Position numbers and translations under genes: made by a program | Assembly (NCBI RefSeq): GCF_033118175.1 | Contig: NC_083685.1 | Coordinates: 124,814,501 to 124,878,500 of the forward strand | Origin: Dama dama | Lineage: Eukaryota > Chordata > Mammalia > Artiodactyla > Cervidae | Length of the DNA stretch: 64,000 nt | Reading direction: 5' to 3' | Shown: positions 10,921 to 21,770 of the stretch, piece after piece | Position numbering within the stretch: the stretch's first letter is position 1 | How the letters are laid out: the number at the start of each line of letters is the position of its first letter | The notes under the pieces: generated by a model | Database searches by the model: none | What the model was told of the DNA's origin: nothing | What the model saw: only the letters and a program-made list of their open reading frames with translations

Positions 10921-11270
10921 CACCAGCTAAAAATAGCCCCTCCCACAGAGCCTGCTGGTGCCCCACAGCCAGGATGTTGTTTTTCCGGGCGGGGCCTGCT
11001 GGCTCCTGGGGCTCTGTGTTCTCGGCACGGTTTCCTTGACAGCCAAGGGCCCCAGCTCACCGGGGCCAGGGGGGCGGATGGGGGAGGCTGCGCCTCCACG
11101 TTGCTGTGGCAACGTGGACCAATGGGGAGTTCCCTCACCTCCGGAACCCTCCCACCTTTCATAGAGCCCCGCCCACCCCTGCCCTGGCACGCCCCATCCC
11201 ACTCCTCTTACGAGACCTCTCAGGCCCCTGATTCTGCAGGGTCCCGGCATGCCACGGAAAGTGAGTTAGA
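10921..11270. promoter_or_regulatory. Candidate enhancer or alternative promoter: MEF2, RFX X-box, CCAAT, GC boxes
   Basis: A perfect MEF2 site CTAAAAATAG lies at 10927-10936. An almost palindromic RFX X-box GTTGCTGTGGCAAC is at 11100-11113, and six bases later comes CCAAT (11119-11123). GC boxes sit at about 10988-10996 and 11167-11200. A good splice donor (AAA|GTGAGT) is at 11261, preceded by an ATG at 11249. The segment is unique sequence between SINEs and matches no coding gene. Whether it starts a transcript is not known. Confidence 0.45.
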
Positions 11271-11369
11271 TGGACGAGGCCCCTGCACAGGACTGGTGCT
11301 TCCTTCCTGCAATTCAGGCCTGACTAGTCAAGTCTGCAGACACAGTGTCCCTGCCACTTGCAGAGCGAC

Positions 11370-11580
11370 TTTGTTGTTGTTCAGTCTTTAAGTAGTGTCC
11401 GAGTCTTTGCGACCACATGGACTGTAGCCCACCAGGCTCCTCTGTCCCTAGGATTTCCCAGGCAAGGATACTGGAGTGGGTTACCATTTCCTCCTCCAGG
11501 GGACCTTCCCGACCTAGGGATTGAACCCGCGTCTCCTGCACCGACAGGCAGATTCTTTACCACTGAGCCACCTGGAAAGT
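11370..11580 (-). mobile_element. Bov-tA-type SINE, antisense
   Basis: Antisense Bov-tA words: 'gtgtccgagtctttgcgac', 'cccaccaggctcctctgtcc', 'ttgaacccgcgtctcctg', 'ttaccactgagccacctgg'. Confidence 0.85.
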
Positions 11581-12240
11581 CACCAGAGTGGCTGCCAGCT
11601 TCCAGAGACTCACAGAACCTTGTACACCTTAATCTCAGATCCCAGTGTTAACATTTACAGCTCAGACCAGGGGACCAGCTCACCCAGGGCTGCACAGTTC
11701 ACAAGAAGTTAGCTGAGGCTGACCCCAAGTTTCATTGTCATCCCCAGAGTATTAGCTGCAACCCTGCACTTCCTCTCTGATTGTAGGATCATACTAGAGC
11801 TGGAGAGATGGGGTGTCTGTGAGTGTCTGCGTGTTTCTGGGTGTATCTCTTTGCCTATGTGTGTGTTTAGGTGTCTGTGTGTGCCTGTGTGTGTGTCTGT
11901 GGTTGTGCTTGTGCATTAGTGTATAGGTCTGCATGTCTGCCTGGGTGTAGCTGTGTGTGTGGATCCAGCCCACTGACTTTTCCAACATGCTCTGAGGACA
12001 TCTGGAGTTCTGAGGGGGGACACTGAGGCACGGCAGGCTGGCGGGGTGGGAAGAGATACCAGGGGGCCAGTCCCTCACTGCCCCTGCCAACGCTTTATAA
12101 TCAGAACAGATTTTATGCAAGATGACTGGCAAAAAAGAGAAGCTGTTAAAAAGACAAAGGTTAGAAAACCATCGATCTAGTCCAAACCTTTGTTTACCAC
12201 CACCAGTTGCAGATGAAAAAACTGAGGGATGTGCTTAGAA
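11581..12240. repeat. Unique DNA with degenerate (TG)n tract at about 11805-11965
   Basis: The middle part is a long imperfect GT-rich array (gtgtctgtgtg and variants). No gene is visible. The open frame on the minus strand across it is simple-sequence coding noise. Confidence 0.7.
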
Positions 12241-12246
12241 ATGTCT

Positions 12247-12271
12247 ACACACACACACACACACACACACA
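12247..12271. repeat. (CA)n microsatellite
   Basis: A perfect CA dinucleotide run of about 12 units. Confidence 0.95.
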
Positions 12272-13019
12272 GGCTGCTTCCCAGTGCTGTCGCCTGTGGA
12301 AGAGCTGCTCCCGGCCCAGACCCCAGTTTCCACGGCCACCAGAGTCCTTTCTTCCAGAGTGGCCTGAGGCTCTATAGTTTCCAAAGCTCCCGTGGGAGCC
12401 GGGCCAGTAACAGACATTGGCAGTGTGTGAAGAGTGTGAAGGGTCGTTGGAGGCTGCGTTGCTATTAGCCGAGTCTGGCTCCTTTGGGCCAGGCAGGGAG
12501 CCAACTGCCACTTGAGCTTTGTTTCTGTGGGAAAATGAGCCCTGAAATTCCAAACAACAGGCTGATCAATGGACTCAAGCATCTCTCCCCTCTTGGCAGC
12601 TGTAGACGGCTAGGTCCTGCACCCCTCCCTGCTCCCACCATACTCCCAGCCCTGATTCCAGGAGGAAAGGGGTAGACACATCCTCCTCCCTCCGTCTCCT
12701 CCCCTCTCCTCCCGCTCTTCCTCCTCCAGCCCACTCAAGAAACTCACAGAAGTGCCTTTCTTCACTTCCCAGGCACATGGTGAGGCTGGACTGAGTCTGT
12801 GGCTAAAAATGAGGGCCTGGCCAGGAAGATGGGGCTGAACTGGGAGGGGTGGAGGTTTGCAGTTGTCTCTGCTGTTGCTGGGTTTTCTCCCCTGGGAAGA
12901 AGACAGCATTTAGCTGCAGGGTCTGTGTCCCACTCAGCCCCATACCTGTCCCCCAAATCTGGGCTCCCTTTCCACCGATGCCAAATAGGAACACGGAGAC
13001 AGAATTTGGAGGAAATAGA
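12272..13019. other. Unique intergenic DNA
   Basis: GC-moderate single-copy-looking sequence without a recognised gene or repeat, apart from a pyrimidine-rich stretch at about 12670-12735. Confidence 0.5.
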
Positions 13020-13030
13020 AAGATGGCTTA

Positions 13031-13372
13031 GAGGCTTCCCTGGTGGCTCAGTGGTAAAGAAGCCGCCTGCAAGGCAGGAGAAGTAGGCTTGATCCCTGAC
13101 CCAGGAATATCCCACATGCTGTGGAGCAACTAAGCCCAAGCACCGCAACTATTGAGACTGTGCTCTAGACCCCAGGGCCTGCAACTACTGAGCCGTGTGC
13201 AGCTTCTGAAGCCTGCATGCCCTAGAGCTCTTGCTGCTCAACAAGACAAGCCATGGCAATGAGAAGCCCGCGCACGGCAACTAGAGAGGAGCCCCTGCTG
13301 TCTGCAACTCGAGAAAAGTCCACACAGCAACAGCCAATAAATAAATTAATTAATAATAACAATAATAAAAGG
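13031..13372 (+). mobile_element. Long CHR-type SINE with 11-bp target duplication
   Basis: It opens 'gaggcttccctggtggctc' and ends in an AT-rich tail of 'ataaattaat' type. Perfect direct repeats aagatggctta flank it at 13020-13030 and 13373-13383. Confidence 0.85.
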
Positions 13373-13383
13373 AAGATGGCTTA

Positions 13384-13948
13384 ATTCCTCTGCCATGCAT
13401 GGGGGAAAGATACAGCAGGCTAGCACCTCAAGGACTGTACCCCCCTCCTAGGGGAACTGAGAGACATTATATAGCCTGGGTTTCCTGGTTTTAGGGTAAA
13501 ATCAAAGTAACGAAGGTCTTGTGTTTTTCTTCTTCTTGCGTTATTTCAAAACAGTCTGGTAACTGGGTTTATTTGTCTCTGGGTTATCTGCCTTTGACCT
13601 TCTTTCTGAAATGCAAATAGCGATAAGGGGTGATTTGCTTCCACAGAGTGAGGAGAGAGGAAGCACCAGGTGCAGGATGTAATAAACATAGTATCGGGGG
13701 CGATAGGTTAGCTTTGTGAAGGACAAATCTAACAGATACTACAGATTAGTGACAGGAAAATAAGACTAGGAGTGATTAAGTCTTGCAGGCCCATTTAAGT
13801 TTCTTCTCTAGGCTGTTCAACGTTCTCTTTACTTTCCTTGTTCTCAGGAGAGGAAATAATTCATTTCCATTTTTGCTGCAACACACTCAACATTTGATGC
13901 CAATGTTCAAAATCTAGAATACGAGGTCACTCCTTTTCTGTACCATCA
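13384..13948. other. AT-rich intergenic DNA
   Basis: No gene recognised. The sequence may be part of an older retroelement around the adjacent LTR, but no diagnostic words were seen. Confidence 0.4.
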
Positions 13949-14381
13949 TGTCTTCCGGGAGATGCCTAAGAACTGCAGGAGGTCCTGAGTGGTCCTCACG
14001 GGCCCCACCTGGGTGCAAGCCTCAATCTGCTTCCTGAAAGGTCGGGGCATGCCCCCGGGAAAGTGCTGCAAGGCAAATTCCGGAGGCTGGCTAAACTTCC
14101 AGGGGCTGGCCCCCTGCAGGCTGGTCCAATCAGGTACCAACATAAAGCCCTCGGACACTGACCACCGCTGTAGCCCGCGCTTTCTTCCTTATATGAAAAG
14201 ACCTGGCCTGGATGCCTGCCCGGACTATAAAACCCCTCCCCACCCCTCATACTTTGCAGACTCCCTTTGTCTCCTCACTCACCAGCCCCCGGGAGTTCTG
14301 CCCGAGAGCGACGCTTAATAAAAGGCCTTTACCACCGGTCCTTAGAGGCGGCTTTTTTCCTCCCGCGGCGTTTTTCCTAAC
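13949..14381 (+). mobile_element. Solo-LTR-like element of an endogenous retrovirus
   Basis: The segment has the order of signals found in retroviral LTRs: CCAAT at 14126-14130, TATAAAA at 14226-14232 and AATAAA at 14317-14322, followed by a T-rich stretch. It can be bounded by TG (13949) and CA (14381), about 433 bp. No gag, pol or env reading frame lies next to it, and the open frame 13946-14158 on the minus strand has no viral similarity that I recognise. The ends are uncertain because no clear target duplication was found. Confidence 0.5.
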
Positions 14382-14690
14382 ACTTCCCAGCATCCTCAGT
14401 GAATTGGCCGGGGAGGCACTCACAGCCTGAGCACGGAGACCGGTAAATGACACTCAGTTTTTAATTTACTCTGTAATATCTCTAATCTGGCTATAAAGTA
14501 AAGAGTAGCACTTCTCTGCTCCAGCAGTGGAGAAGAATGGTTTTGTGTGTGAGTTCTGGAATCACAAAGTCTGAGCTAAGAATTCCACTTTGGCCATTTC
14601 CTAGCCATATGTCTTTGGGCAGGGTACTTAGCCCCCTCTGTGCCTCGATTTCCTCACTAGTAAAATCGGGATAATAATAGAAGCGCAAGG
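14382..14690 (-). repeat. Short unique stretch and antisense MIR SINE (about 14540-14690)
   Basis: The MIR signature in antisense is 'ctttgggcagggtacttag' followed by 'cctcgatttcctcactagt' and 'aaaatcgggataataatag'. Confidence 0.65.
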
Positions 14691-14825
14691 ACTTTCCTGT
14701 CGGTCCAGTGATTAAGACTCCTCACTTTCAGTGGAGGGGGCACGGGTTTGATCCCTGGTCAGGGAATTAGGATCCCACATGCTGCTCAGGGAAGCTGAAA
14801 GAATAACAAATAAGTGAAATAAAAA
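14691..14825 (+). mobile_element. CHR-type SINE
   Basis: Reads 'ggactttcctgtcggtccag', 'gggtttgatccctggtcagg' and ends in an A-rich tail. Confidence 0.75.
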
Positions 14826-15639
14826 TCTGTGAGTCTAGGCTGCTAATGATTGGTACTGGTGTTTAAAAATAATAGTAGTAGAATTCAAACACAGATACAG
14901 AGAACAAACAGGTAGTTGCCAGAGGGGGGTGGGTTGGAGGAGGCAAAGAAACAGGTGGGAGAAATTCAGAGAAAAGCACATAGTGGTTTTTTGAGGATGA
15001 AATGAGCTATTTAGGCAGAGTGCTTGGCACAAGTCCGGCACAGAGTGAACCTTCAATACGTGTTACTGGTATTATTCTCTTGAATGCAGTATTCGGGAGT
15101 TGTTCCTGCTGTTATGTCCACAATGAGGCTCCCTCTTTCCCTACCCCATTGATGACTATGATGCTCCCCCAAGCACTGTTATTTATTCTCTGTCTTTCTT
15201 CACCAGTATCACTGGCAGCAGAGTAAATGGTTCTTGGAAGCTTACTGGTGCTTACTGGATGTCATCTGTGTCAACCATGCTGCTTAGTCATACGTGTACA
15301 TGTCCTGATTCTAAAATATTCTTAAAAATAAATTAAAACGTGGAAACTTATATTTCAAAAATAAATAAAGCTGATACTCTTGGAAATGTTGTCAGTCCTT
15401 GGGGAACTCCATGAGTTTGTTCTTTGGGAGCTAAGATTAGCCCAGACTACACGTGTCAGGATGCTCCATGTGGCTCCACCCACTAAGACGGGACACTTTC
15501 CCTCACTCACTCAACAATATGTATTCAGCGAGGAGTGCTGTATTCAGCGCTGGGGATACCGTGGTGAGTAATCCCAACAGAGATGCCGGAGCCACACACC
15601 CGGCCCCATGATAGTAGTAGCTGTAATAAGCACTGCACA
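14826..15639. other. AT-rich intergenic DNA
   Basis: No gene or confident repeat. Parts look like old LINE-derived DNA ('aaacaggtagttgccagagg') but are too diverged to name. Confidence 0.4.
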
Positions 15640-16200
15640 AGAAACGGGCAGGGACTCCACCCCTGGGATACACCCAAAAGAACTAAAAGCAGGGACTCAG
15701 ATGCTTGTAAACCCATGTTCATAGCAACATAATTCACAGCAGCCTAAGGGTGGAAACAACCCAAGTGTTCATCAATGGACGAATGGGTAAACACAGCGTG
15801 GTCTGAATACACAACAGCCTTAAAAAAGACTGAGATTCTGACACATGCTATCACATGAATAAACTTTGAAGACATTATGCTAAGTGAAATAAGCCAAATG
15901 TGAAAGGACAAATCTTGTGTGTTTCCACTTGTACAAGGCACTGAGAATAGGCAAATTGATAGAGACAGAAAGTAGGAGGGGGGTTCCCGAGGGCTGGGGG
16001 CGGGGGGATTGAGGAGCTAGTGTTTACTGGGGTCAGAATTCCCATCTGAGGTGTTGCATAAGTTCTGGAGAAGGATCGTGAGGATGGTCTCACAATAATG
16101 GGATTGTGCTTAATGCCACCGAACTGCACACCTAATGGTGGTAAGTTTTATGTGACGTAGCCAGTATATTTTTACACTGAAGAAAAGTTTAAAAAAAAAA
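15640..16200 (+). repeat. L1M-type LINE 3' end
   Basis: Contains typical L1 3' words: 'ttcatagcaacataattcac', 'caacccaagtgttcatcaat', 'agtgaaataagccaaatg', 'ctgcacacctaatggtgg'. It ends in an A-rich tail. Confidence 0.75.
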
Positions 16201-16605
16201 AGAAAAGTTTTGCCTCTGCTATATTACAAAACGAAATGAAACACAAATTTTCCAGGGACAGAAATTTTTTTAAAAAAGGAAATTAGACAGTGATCATGAG
16301 AAGGGGTCCTATCAGGGCTGGCAGACAGGCATTTTCAGGAAAGACCTCCCTGAAGGGACAGCTGACGCCTGGAGGGCAAGGAGTGAGCAAGACAGAGAGG
16401 ATGGGTGTAGGCTCGGGACTGGGCCAAGCACCCAGGGACCAAAGTGTTTTAAGGAAGGCAAGTGGTGTGAAGCGGCAGCCAGGCCTGGTGGGGCAGAACC
16501 TGGTAAGGATTCTGGACTTTAATTAGGAGGAATGGGCAGCCCATGGCAGGGTTTCACATGGGTAAACAATACAATCGGATTTGAAAGTTTAAAATCACTC
16601 TATAG
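16201..16605. other. Unique intergenic DNA
   Basis: No gene or named repeat recognised. Confidence 0.4.
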
Positions 16606-16735
16606 GGAATTCCCTGGTGATCCAGTAGTTAGAGCTCCATGCTTCCACTACAGGAGGCTTGGGTTAGAACCCTGGTTGGGGAGCTAAGATGGCCCATGCC
16701 TTGCGGGATGGCCAAAAAAAAAAAAAAAAAAACCC
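16606..16735 (+). mobile_element. CHR-type SINE with long A tail
   Basis: Starts 'gggaattccctggtgatcc' and ends in an 18-A run. The intact tail suggests a fairly recent copy. Confidence 0.8.
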
Positions 16736-17631
16736 AACCCACTCTATTATTCACGTGAAAAATGGTTTTTAAAGAAGGAAAAAACAAAGGGATGAGAGAG
16801 ATCATGCATCTTTCCAGGGAGATGGAGAGGAGCCTCCCTGCCCCCCACCCTCTTGGATGGAGGACCCAGAAATAGCAGGAAGGGCCCCAGACCCACAGAA
16901 GCCCCTCCGGATGCCTCCCTGAGCTTCCTCCTGTAGAAGGGTCCCTCGAGACACGACTCCTCAGTGCTGGGGTGGAGACAAGGTCAGAGGTGATGCCTGG
17001 GTCTTTCTGGCTTTCTGGGATGTGGGAGGCACAGAGGGGAACTTGAGAGCAGGGGCGTTGTGTAAACACTCCCACAGCAGGAATCACTCAGAACCGGCCT
17101 TGCAGCTGTGCCTGGGGATACTGAACTCCGCAGAGCAGGGAGGTCTGGATGGGGAACCGCCGGGTGGAGCTCATCTCCATAGCAACCAGAAACAGCCGCA
17201 GACAGGCCCTGGCTGGGCTTCCTGATGGAGAAGCAAGGAACCTGTGTTACCGAAATACCCGCGGCCAAAATGACACGCCCTGAAACAGCTCACTTCCCAT
17301 CACTGGCGCCCCACGTGGCGTCTACTGCTCCAGCTTCGAAGCAAAGCCAACCAACAGCAGATGGCGGAAAGTTGAGGCTTACCAAGAGTTTTCTTTCTCG
17401 ATGATGACTGGCTGAGTGAAGGAAAAAAATGCACTGTATCGAGTATGAAAAGGCTCCATAATGCTCAGGTATAAGAAATGTCAATTTTGGTAATTTTCCT
17501 AAATCATACAAATTGATTATGAGCTGCCCTTCACTGAGAGGGTGAGAAATTCAATCTCAGGAATTTTTTTTTTTTTTTTCGGGTTTCAGGGTCTTCCCCT
17601 CAGTAGAATGATAGTCTGAGTTTATACAGTG
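16736..17631. other. Unique intergenic DNA with possible regulatory motifs
   Basis: Single-copy-looking sequence. It contains a forkhead-like tgtaaaca (about 17059) and an RFX half-site-like ccatagcaac (about 17176). No gene is recognised. Confidence 0.4.
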
Positions 17632-17765
17632 CCATTGGAGAAGGAAATGGCAACCCACTCCAGAATCCTTGCCTGGAAAATCTTAAGGACAGAGGAACCT
17701 GGTGGGCTGCAGTCCATGGGGTCACAAAGAGTCGGGCACGACTGAGCGACTAACACTTACTTACA
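17632..17765 (+). mobile_element. Bov-A-type SINE
   Basis: Reads 'ggagaaggaaatggcaaccc' to 'gagtcgggcacgactgagcg', one monomer. Confidence 0.85.
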
Positions 17766-17785
17766 CTCTACGGTGCCATGTGATG

Positions 17786-17985
17786 GAAGGGGGCTTCCTG
17801 GATGGTTCAGAGAGTAAAGAATCTGTCTGCAATGCAGGAGATGCAGGTTCGGTCCCTCAACCCCTGGAGGAGGAAATGGCAAGCCACTCCAGTATTCTTG
17901 CCTGGGAAATCTCATGGACAGAGGAGCCTGATGGGCTACAGTCCAAAGGGTTGCAGAGTCGGACACGACTCAGCCACTAAGAAAA
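17786..17985 (+). mobile_element. Bov-tA-type SINE
   Basis: Starts with the tRNA-like head 'ggcttcctggatggttcag' and ends 'gagtcggacacgactcagcc'. It is directly downstream of another Bov-A copy in the same orientation. Confidence 0.85.
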
Positions 17986-18139
17986 GAGCACACACATGGG
18001 ATAGGAAAGCATCTCCACTGGGGCAGCAGCTGAGATGCCCGTGGTCTGAGCCCCAGTGGTCCTTATATGGTGAGCCTCCTCTCCCCCCGGCCAAGCAAGC
18101 GTTTGGAGATTGTGACCAATTGTTGTCTTTCTCCTCCAG

Positions 18140-18590
18140 CTCCACTGTGTGAGTCTGCTCGGGTTGAGCAGACTAACGAAGTAACACAAACTAGGTGGCC
18201 CAAACAACAGAAAAGCATTGCCCCCCAGCTCTGGGGAGGCCGGAGTCTGAGATCAAGGTGTTGGCAGGGTCGGTCCCTTCTCAGGCAGAATGTGTTCCAG
18301 GCCTCTCCCATAGCTTCTGGGGGTTTACTGACAATGTTTGGCAGTCCTTGTAGCACTCTGCCTTTGTCTTCACATGACATTCGCCCTGTGTGCATAACTG
18401 TGCCCAAATTTCCCCTTTTTATAAGGACACTAGTCATGTTGGACTAGGGCCCACTCTAATGACCTCATCTGAACTAATTATATCTACCACAGCCCTCCTT
18501 CCAAATAAGGTCACGATTTGAGGCACGAGGGGTTAGGATTTTGACATATGCATTTGAGGGGGGACACAGTTCAACTCACAACATCCACCC
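18140..18590 (-). mobile_element. MLT1/MaLR-type LTR, antisense
   Basis: Antisense words of the MaLR LTR family: 'ggtggcccaaacaacagaaa', 'gagatcaaggtgttggcagg', 'ttataaggacactagtcatg', 'taatgacctcatctgaac' and 'gacacagttcaactcacaac'. This is an ancient mammalian retroelement with no internal genes here. Confidence 0.75.
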
Positions 18591-18621
18591 TGTAAACGGG
18601 GCTCTGGGGGACAGGGGCCTG

Positions 18622-19320
18622 CTGTTGTTATTCAGTAACTCAGTTGTGTCTGACTCTTTGCGACCCCATGGACTGCAGCACGCCAGGCTTCCCTGTCCTT
18701 GACCATCTCCCGGAGTTTACTCAAACTCATGTGCATCGAGTCGGTGATGCCATCCCACCATCTCGTCCTCTGTTGTCCCCTTCTCCTCCTGCCTTCAGTC
18801 TTTCCCAGCATCAGCGTCTTTTCTAATGAGTTGGCTCCTCAAATCAGGTGGCCAAAGTATTGGAGCTTCAGCTTCAGCATCAGTCCTTCCAATGAATATT
18901 CAGGATTGATTTCCTTTAAGATTGACTGGTTTGATCTCCTTGCAGTCCAAGGGACTCTTCAAGAGTCTTCTCCAACACCACAGTTCAAAAGCATCAATTC
19001 TTCTTTATGGCCCAATTCTCACATCCATACATGACTACTGGAAAAACCAAAGCTTTGACTAGATGAACCTTTGTTGGCATAGTTATGTCTCTGCTTTTTA
19101 ATACGCTGTGTAGGTTGGTCATAGGTTTTCTTCCAAGGAGCAAGCATCTTTTAATTTCATGGCAGCAGTCGCCATCTGCAGTGATTTTGGAGCCCAAGAA
19201 AATAAAGTCTGTCACTGTTTCCATTGTTTCCCCATCTATTTGCCATGAAGTGATGGGACTGGATGCCATGATCTTTGTTTTTTTTTTTTTTTCTTTTTTT
19301 TTTTTTTTGATCTTTGTTTT
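18622..19320 (-). mobile_element. BovB (RTE) LINE 3' fragment, antisense
   Basis: On the minus strand it encodes the C-terminal part of the BovB reverse-transcriptase ORF (residues such as SPITSWQIDGE and FLGSKITADGD). It is 5'-truncated, interrupted by stops and ends at a T-rich tract. BovB is the autonomous element that mobilises Bov SINEs and is typical of ruminants. Confidence 0.9.
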
Positions 19321-19388
19321 TTGAATGTTGATACAGGAGCTTTGGACGCTGCCTTTCTCCAGTACCTGCTGCTCCCTGCCGGGTTCTG

Positions 19389-19402
19389 CCAACAGGGGGC
19401 GA
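19389..19402 (+). promoter_or_regulatory. Possible CTCF core site
   Basis: CCAACAGGGGGCGA matches 12 of 14 positions of the CTCF core consensus CCASYAGRKGGCRS. It lies in the short unique piece between a BovB fragment and a Bov SINE. Confidence 0.35.
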
Positions 19403-19507
19403 TAGAGGGCCTGCAGGGCGGAGAAGGAAGGGGCCGACTGCCTCCCAGCTGCTGGCTGTTTCATCATCACTGGAAGGCTTCCTCACCCCGGAAGGGGCAG
19501 TTCCTTT

Positions 19508-19716
19508 GTTGCTGTTTGGTCGTTTAGTCGTGTCAGACTCTTTCGCCACCCCATGGATTGCAGCCCACCAGGCTCCTCTGTCCATGGTATTTCCTAGGCA
19601 AGAATACTGGAGTGGGTTGCCCTTCCCTTCTCCAGGGGATCTTCCGGACCCAGGGATGGAACCTGTCTCCTGCATTGGCAGGCAGATTTTTACCACTGAG
19701 CCACCAGGGAAGCCCA
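19508..19716 (-). mobile_element. Bov-tA-type SINE, antisense
   Basis: Antisense pattern from 'ggtcgtttagtcgtgtcag' to 'taccactgagccaccaggg'. Confidence 0.85.
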
Positions 19717-20489
19717 GCTGCAGTTCCTTACCAGCAGCTAAATGCAGTTTGCCATTTTCCCACCCCTTGCAGAACTAACTACCCTGAGCCCCATTTAGAG
19801 ACACCGGCGGCAGCAGCGTGTGCCGGACTCAGAGCATTAGGTTTTAGTCCCCAGCGGCGTTTCCTTCAAGCTCCTATGTTTTATTGTAATTATTCCGACT
19901 TGCCCTTTGGTTCCTCCAGTCCTAGGTTCAGGTACCTCTGGGACACCTTAGAATTATTTTTTTTCACCTTTTCTGTTACATAGCGACCTACTTTTAAAGC
20001 AACACGGCTACTTCATACCTATGTTAATTCTTTATACTGAATTCTCTGTTCAGATAGCTGGACCCTTTCACACAACCCCCCCAAAGCACACTTCAGGACC
20101 TCCATTGACCACAACCCACCTCTTGGGATTGCTATGCGGGAGCAGGACAGATAAGGGGTGGGGGGGGGTTGGAGGGGTACCACTGGAGAATTCCCCAAAC
20201 TCTGCTCCAGTTCAGGGATCTGGAAAGCACCCCTTCCCTCTCTAGGTCCAGTCATTCTGTCATCTCCAATCTCCAGCCTCTACAGCCCCAGTCACAGTAA
20301 GCTCCAGGCAAGAGCCTGGGGCTTTGAACCTTCAGGGTGTGTGATAACTTCTGTGTTCAGCCAGAGCTGGGAACTACCGTCAAGGAACAGGAAGGCTTGC
20401 CTGCCCTCCTGGTTGAGAAATGGAAAAAAGGCCCTCAGTCTTTTGAGTCTCCTAGCCCTTGAAGAGTGAAACAAAGATGTGACACCTAA
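19717..20489. other. Unique intergenic DNA
   Basis: No supported gene. A run of eleven G at about 20158-20168 is the only feature that stands out. Confidence 0.45.
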
Positions 20490-20825
20490 AGACAAACTCT
20501 CAGCCGTGCCTGGGGGAGCAGGGAATAAGGATCCACCTGCCGATGCAGGGGACACAGGCTCAATCCCTGGTCCAGGAAGAGTCCACACTGAAGCCTGTGT
20601 GCCACAGCTACTGAGTCTACGCTCTAGAGTCCGAGAGCCACGACTAATGGGCCCGTGTGGCACAGCTGGCCCGTGCGCCCAGCACCTGTGCTCCGAAACA
20701 AGAGAAGCCCACCATGAGCCTGCGCGCCGCAACAGAGTAGCCCCCCACTCACGGCAACTAGAGAAAACCCGAGTGCAGAAACGAAGACCCAGTGCAACCA
20801 TTCATAAATAAATAATTAAACAAAT
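20490..20825 (+). mobile_element. Long CHR-type SINE
   Basis: Diverged copy with 'ggctcaatccctggtccagg', 'gtgccacagctactgagtc' and 'cacggcaactagagaaaacc', ending in an 'ataaataaataattaa' tail. Confidence 0.75.
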
Positions 20826-21309
20826 ACTAAGAGAAACAAAACTCTCCTCCTACCAAGAGCATGAGAATGACCTAAATCTCACCGACACACCCTTTAGTAA
20901 ACTGACTGGGGACCCGTCAGTATGGGACAGTTTCTGCTCCAGGAGTTGGGTGGATGCAGGTCCCATCTCTGGCGGGCTAGGGTGGGGAACCTGGTGGGGT
21001 ATTACTCACATCAACTCCAGCACTCTCCTCCTGTCCTCTCCTCCTCGTCCCCCACCCACACTACCCTCATCCTTCCTTTTGGAATCGGAGTTTTCAAAGT
21101 GAGGATTATGAAATCAATTTAGGGCACAAGGATTAGCAGATTTTAAAAGACAATGTATTACAGAAAACCTCAGAGGACATCACAATATAACATTAAAATT
21201 GTCTCAATCCTGATCTGTGACTCTTTTTTTTTTTCCTTTTTAGGTGATACACTTCACAGTCTCCTTCTGGGGAAAAATAGCATTCATGACAAAATGCTTA
21301 AGCAATTTT
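20826..21309. other. Intergenic DNA, nothing recognised
   Basis: AT-rich toward the end; no gene seen. Confidence 0.45.
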
Positions 21310-21770
21310 TAGTTTATTTACTTTATTCTTGAGGTATAATTTATAATGTGTTAGTTTCAAGTGCACAGCAAAATGATTCAGTTATACACACACACCCATG
21401 TGTTCTTTTTCAGATTCCTTTCCATTATAGGTTACTACAATACATTGAGTATAGTTCCCTGTGCTATACAGTAGGTCCTTTCTGTTTGCTGCTGTTTGCT
21501 GTTTAGTCGCTAAGTGGTGTCTGACTCTTTGCAACCCCATGAACTGTAGCCCTCGAGGCTACTCTGTTCATCAGATTTTCCAGGCAAGAATACTAGAGTG
21601 TGCTGCCATTTCCTACTCCAGGGGATATTCCTGACCCAGGGATCAAACTTGTGTCTCCTGCTTGGCAGGCGGATTCTTTACCACTGAGCCATCTGGGAAG
21701 CCATACAGTGGTATATGTAGTATATGTTAATCCCAAACTTCTAATTTATCTCCACCTCCACCCCCGACAT
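21310..21770 (+). repeat. L1 3' fragment split by a SINE
   Basis: The left part (21310-21483) has 'gaggtataatttataatgtg' and 'tccctgtgctatacagtagg'. The right part (21704-21770) continues with 'tatatgttaatcccaaactt'. The two halves join logically if the SINE at 21484-21703 is removed. Confidence 0.65.
21484..21703 (-). mobile_element. Bov-tA-type SINE nested in L1
   Basis: Antisense pattern 'tagtcgctaagtggtgtctg' to 'taccactgagccatctggg', inserted within the L1 3' end. Confidence 0.85.

Noticed and set aside
11249..11262. ATG plus splice donor as a coding first exon
   Set aside because: Only four codons precede the donor, and no downstream exon can be tied to it from sequence; it is reported only as a possible transcript start.
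12247..12271. Repeat arrays considered as CRISPR or satellite
   Set aside because: These are plain dinucleotide microsatellites; there are no spacers, and the genome is mammalian.
13031..13200. tRNA-like A- and B-box sequences
   Set aside because: They belong to tRNA-derived SINE heads. No complete tRNA cloverleaf gene was found in the window.
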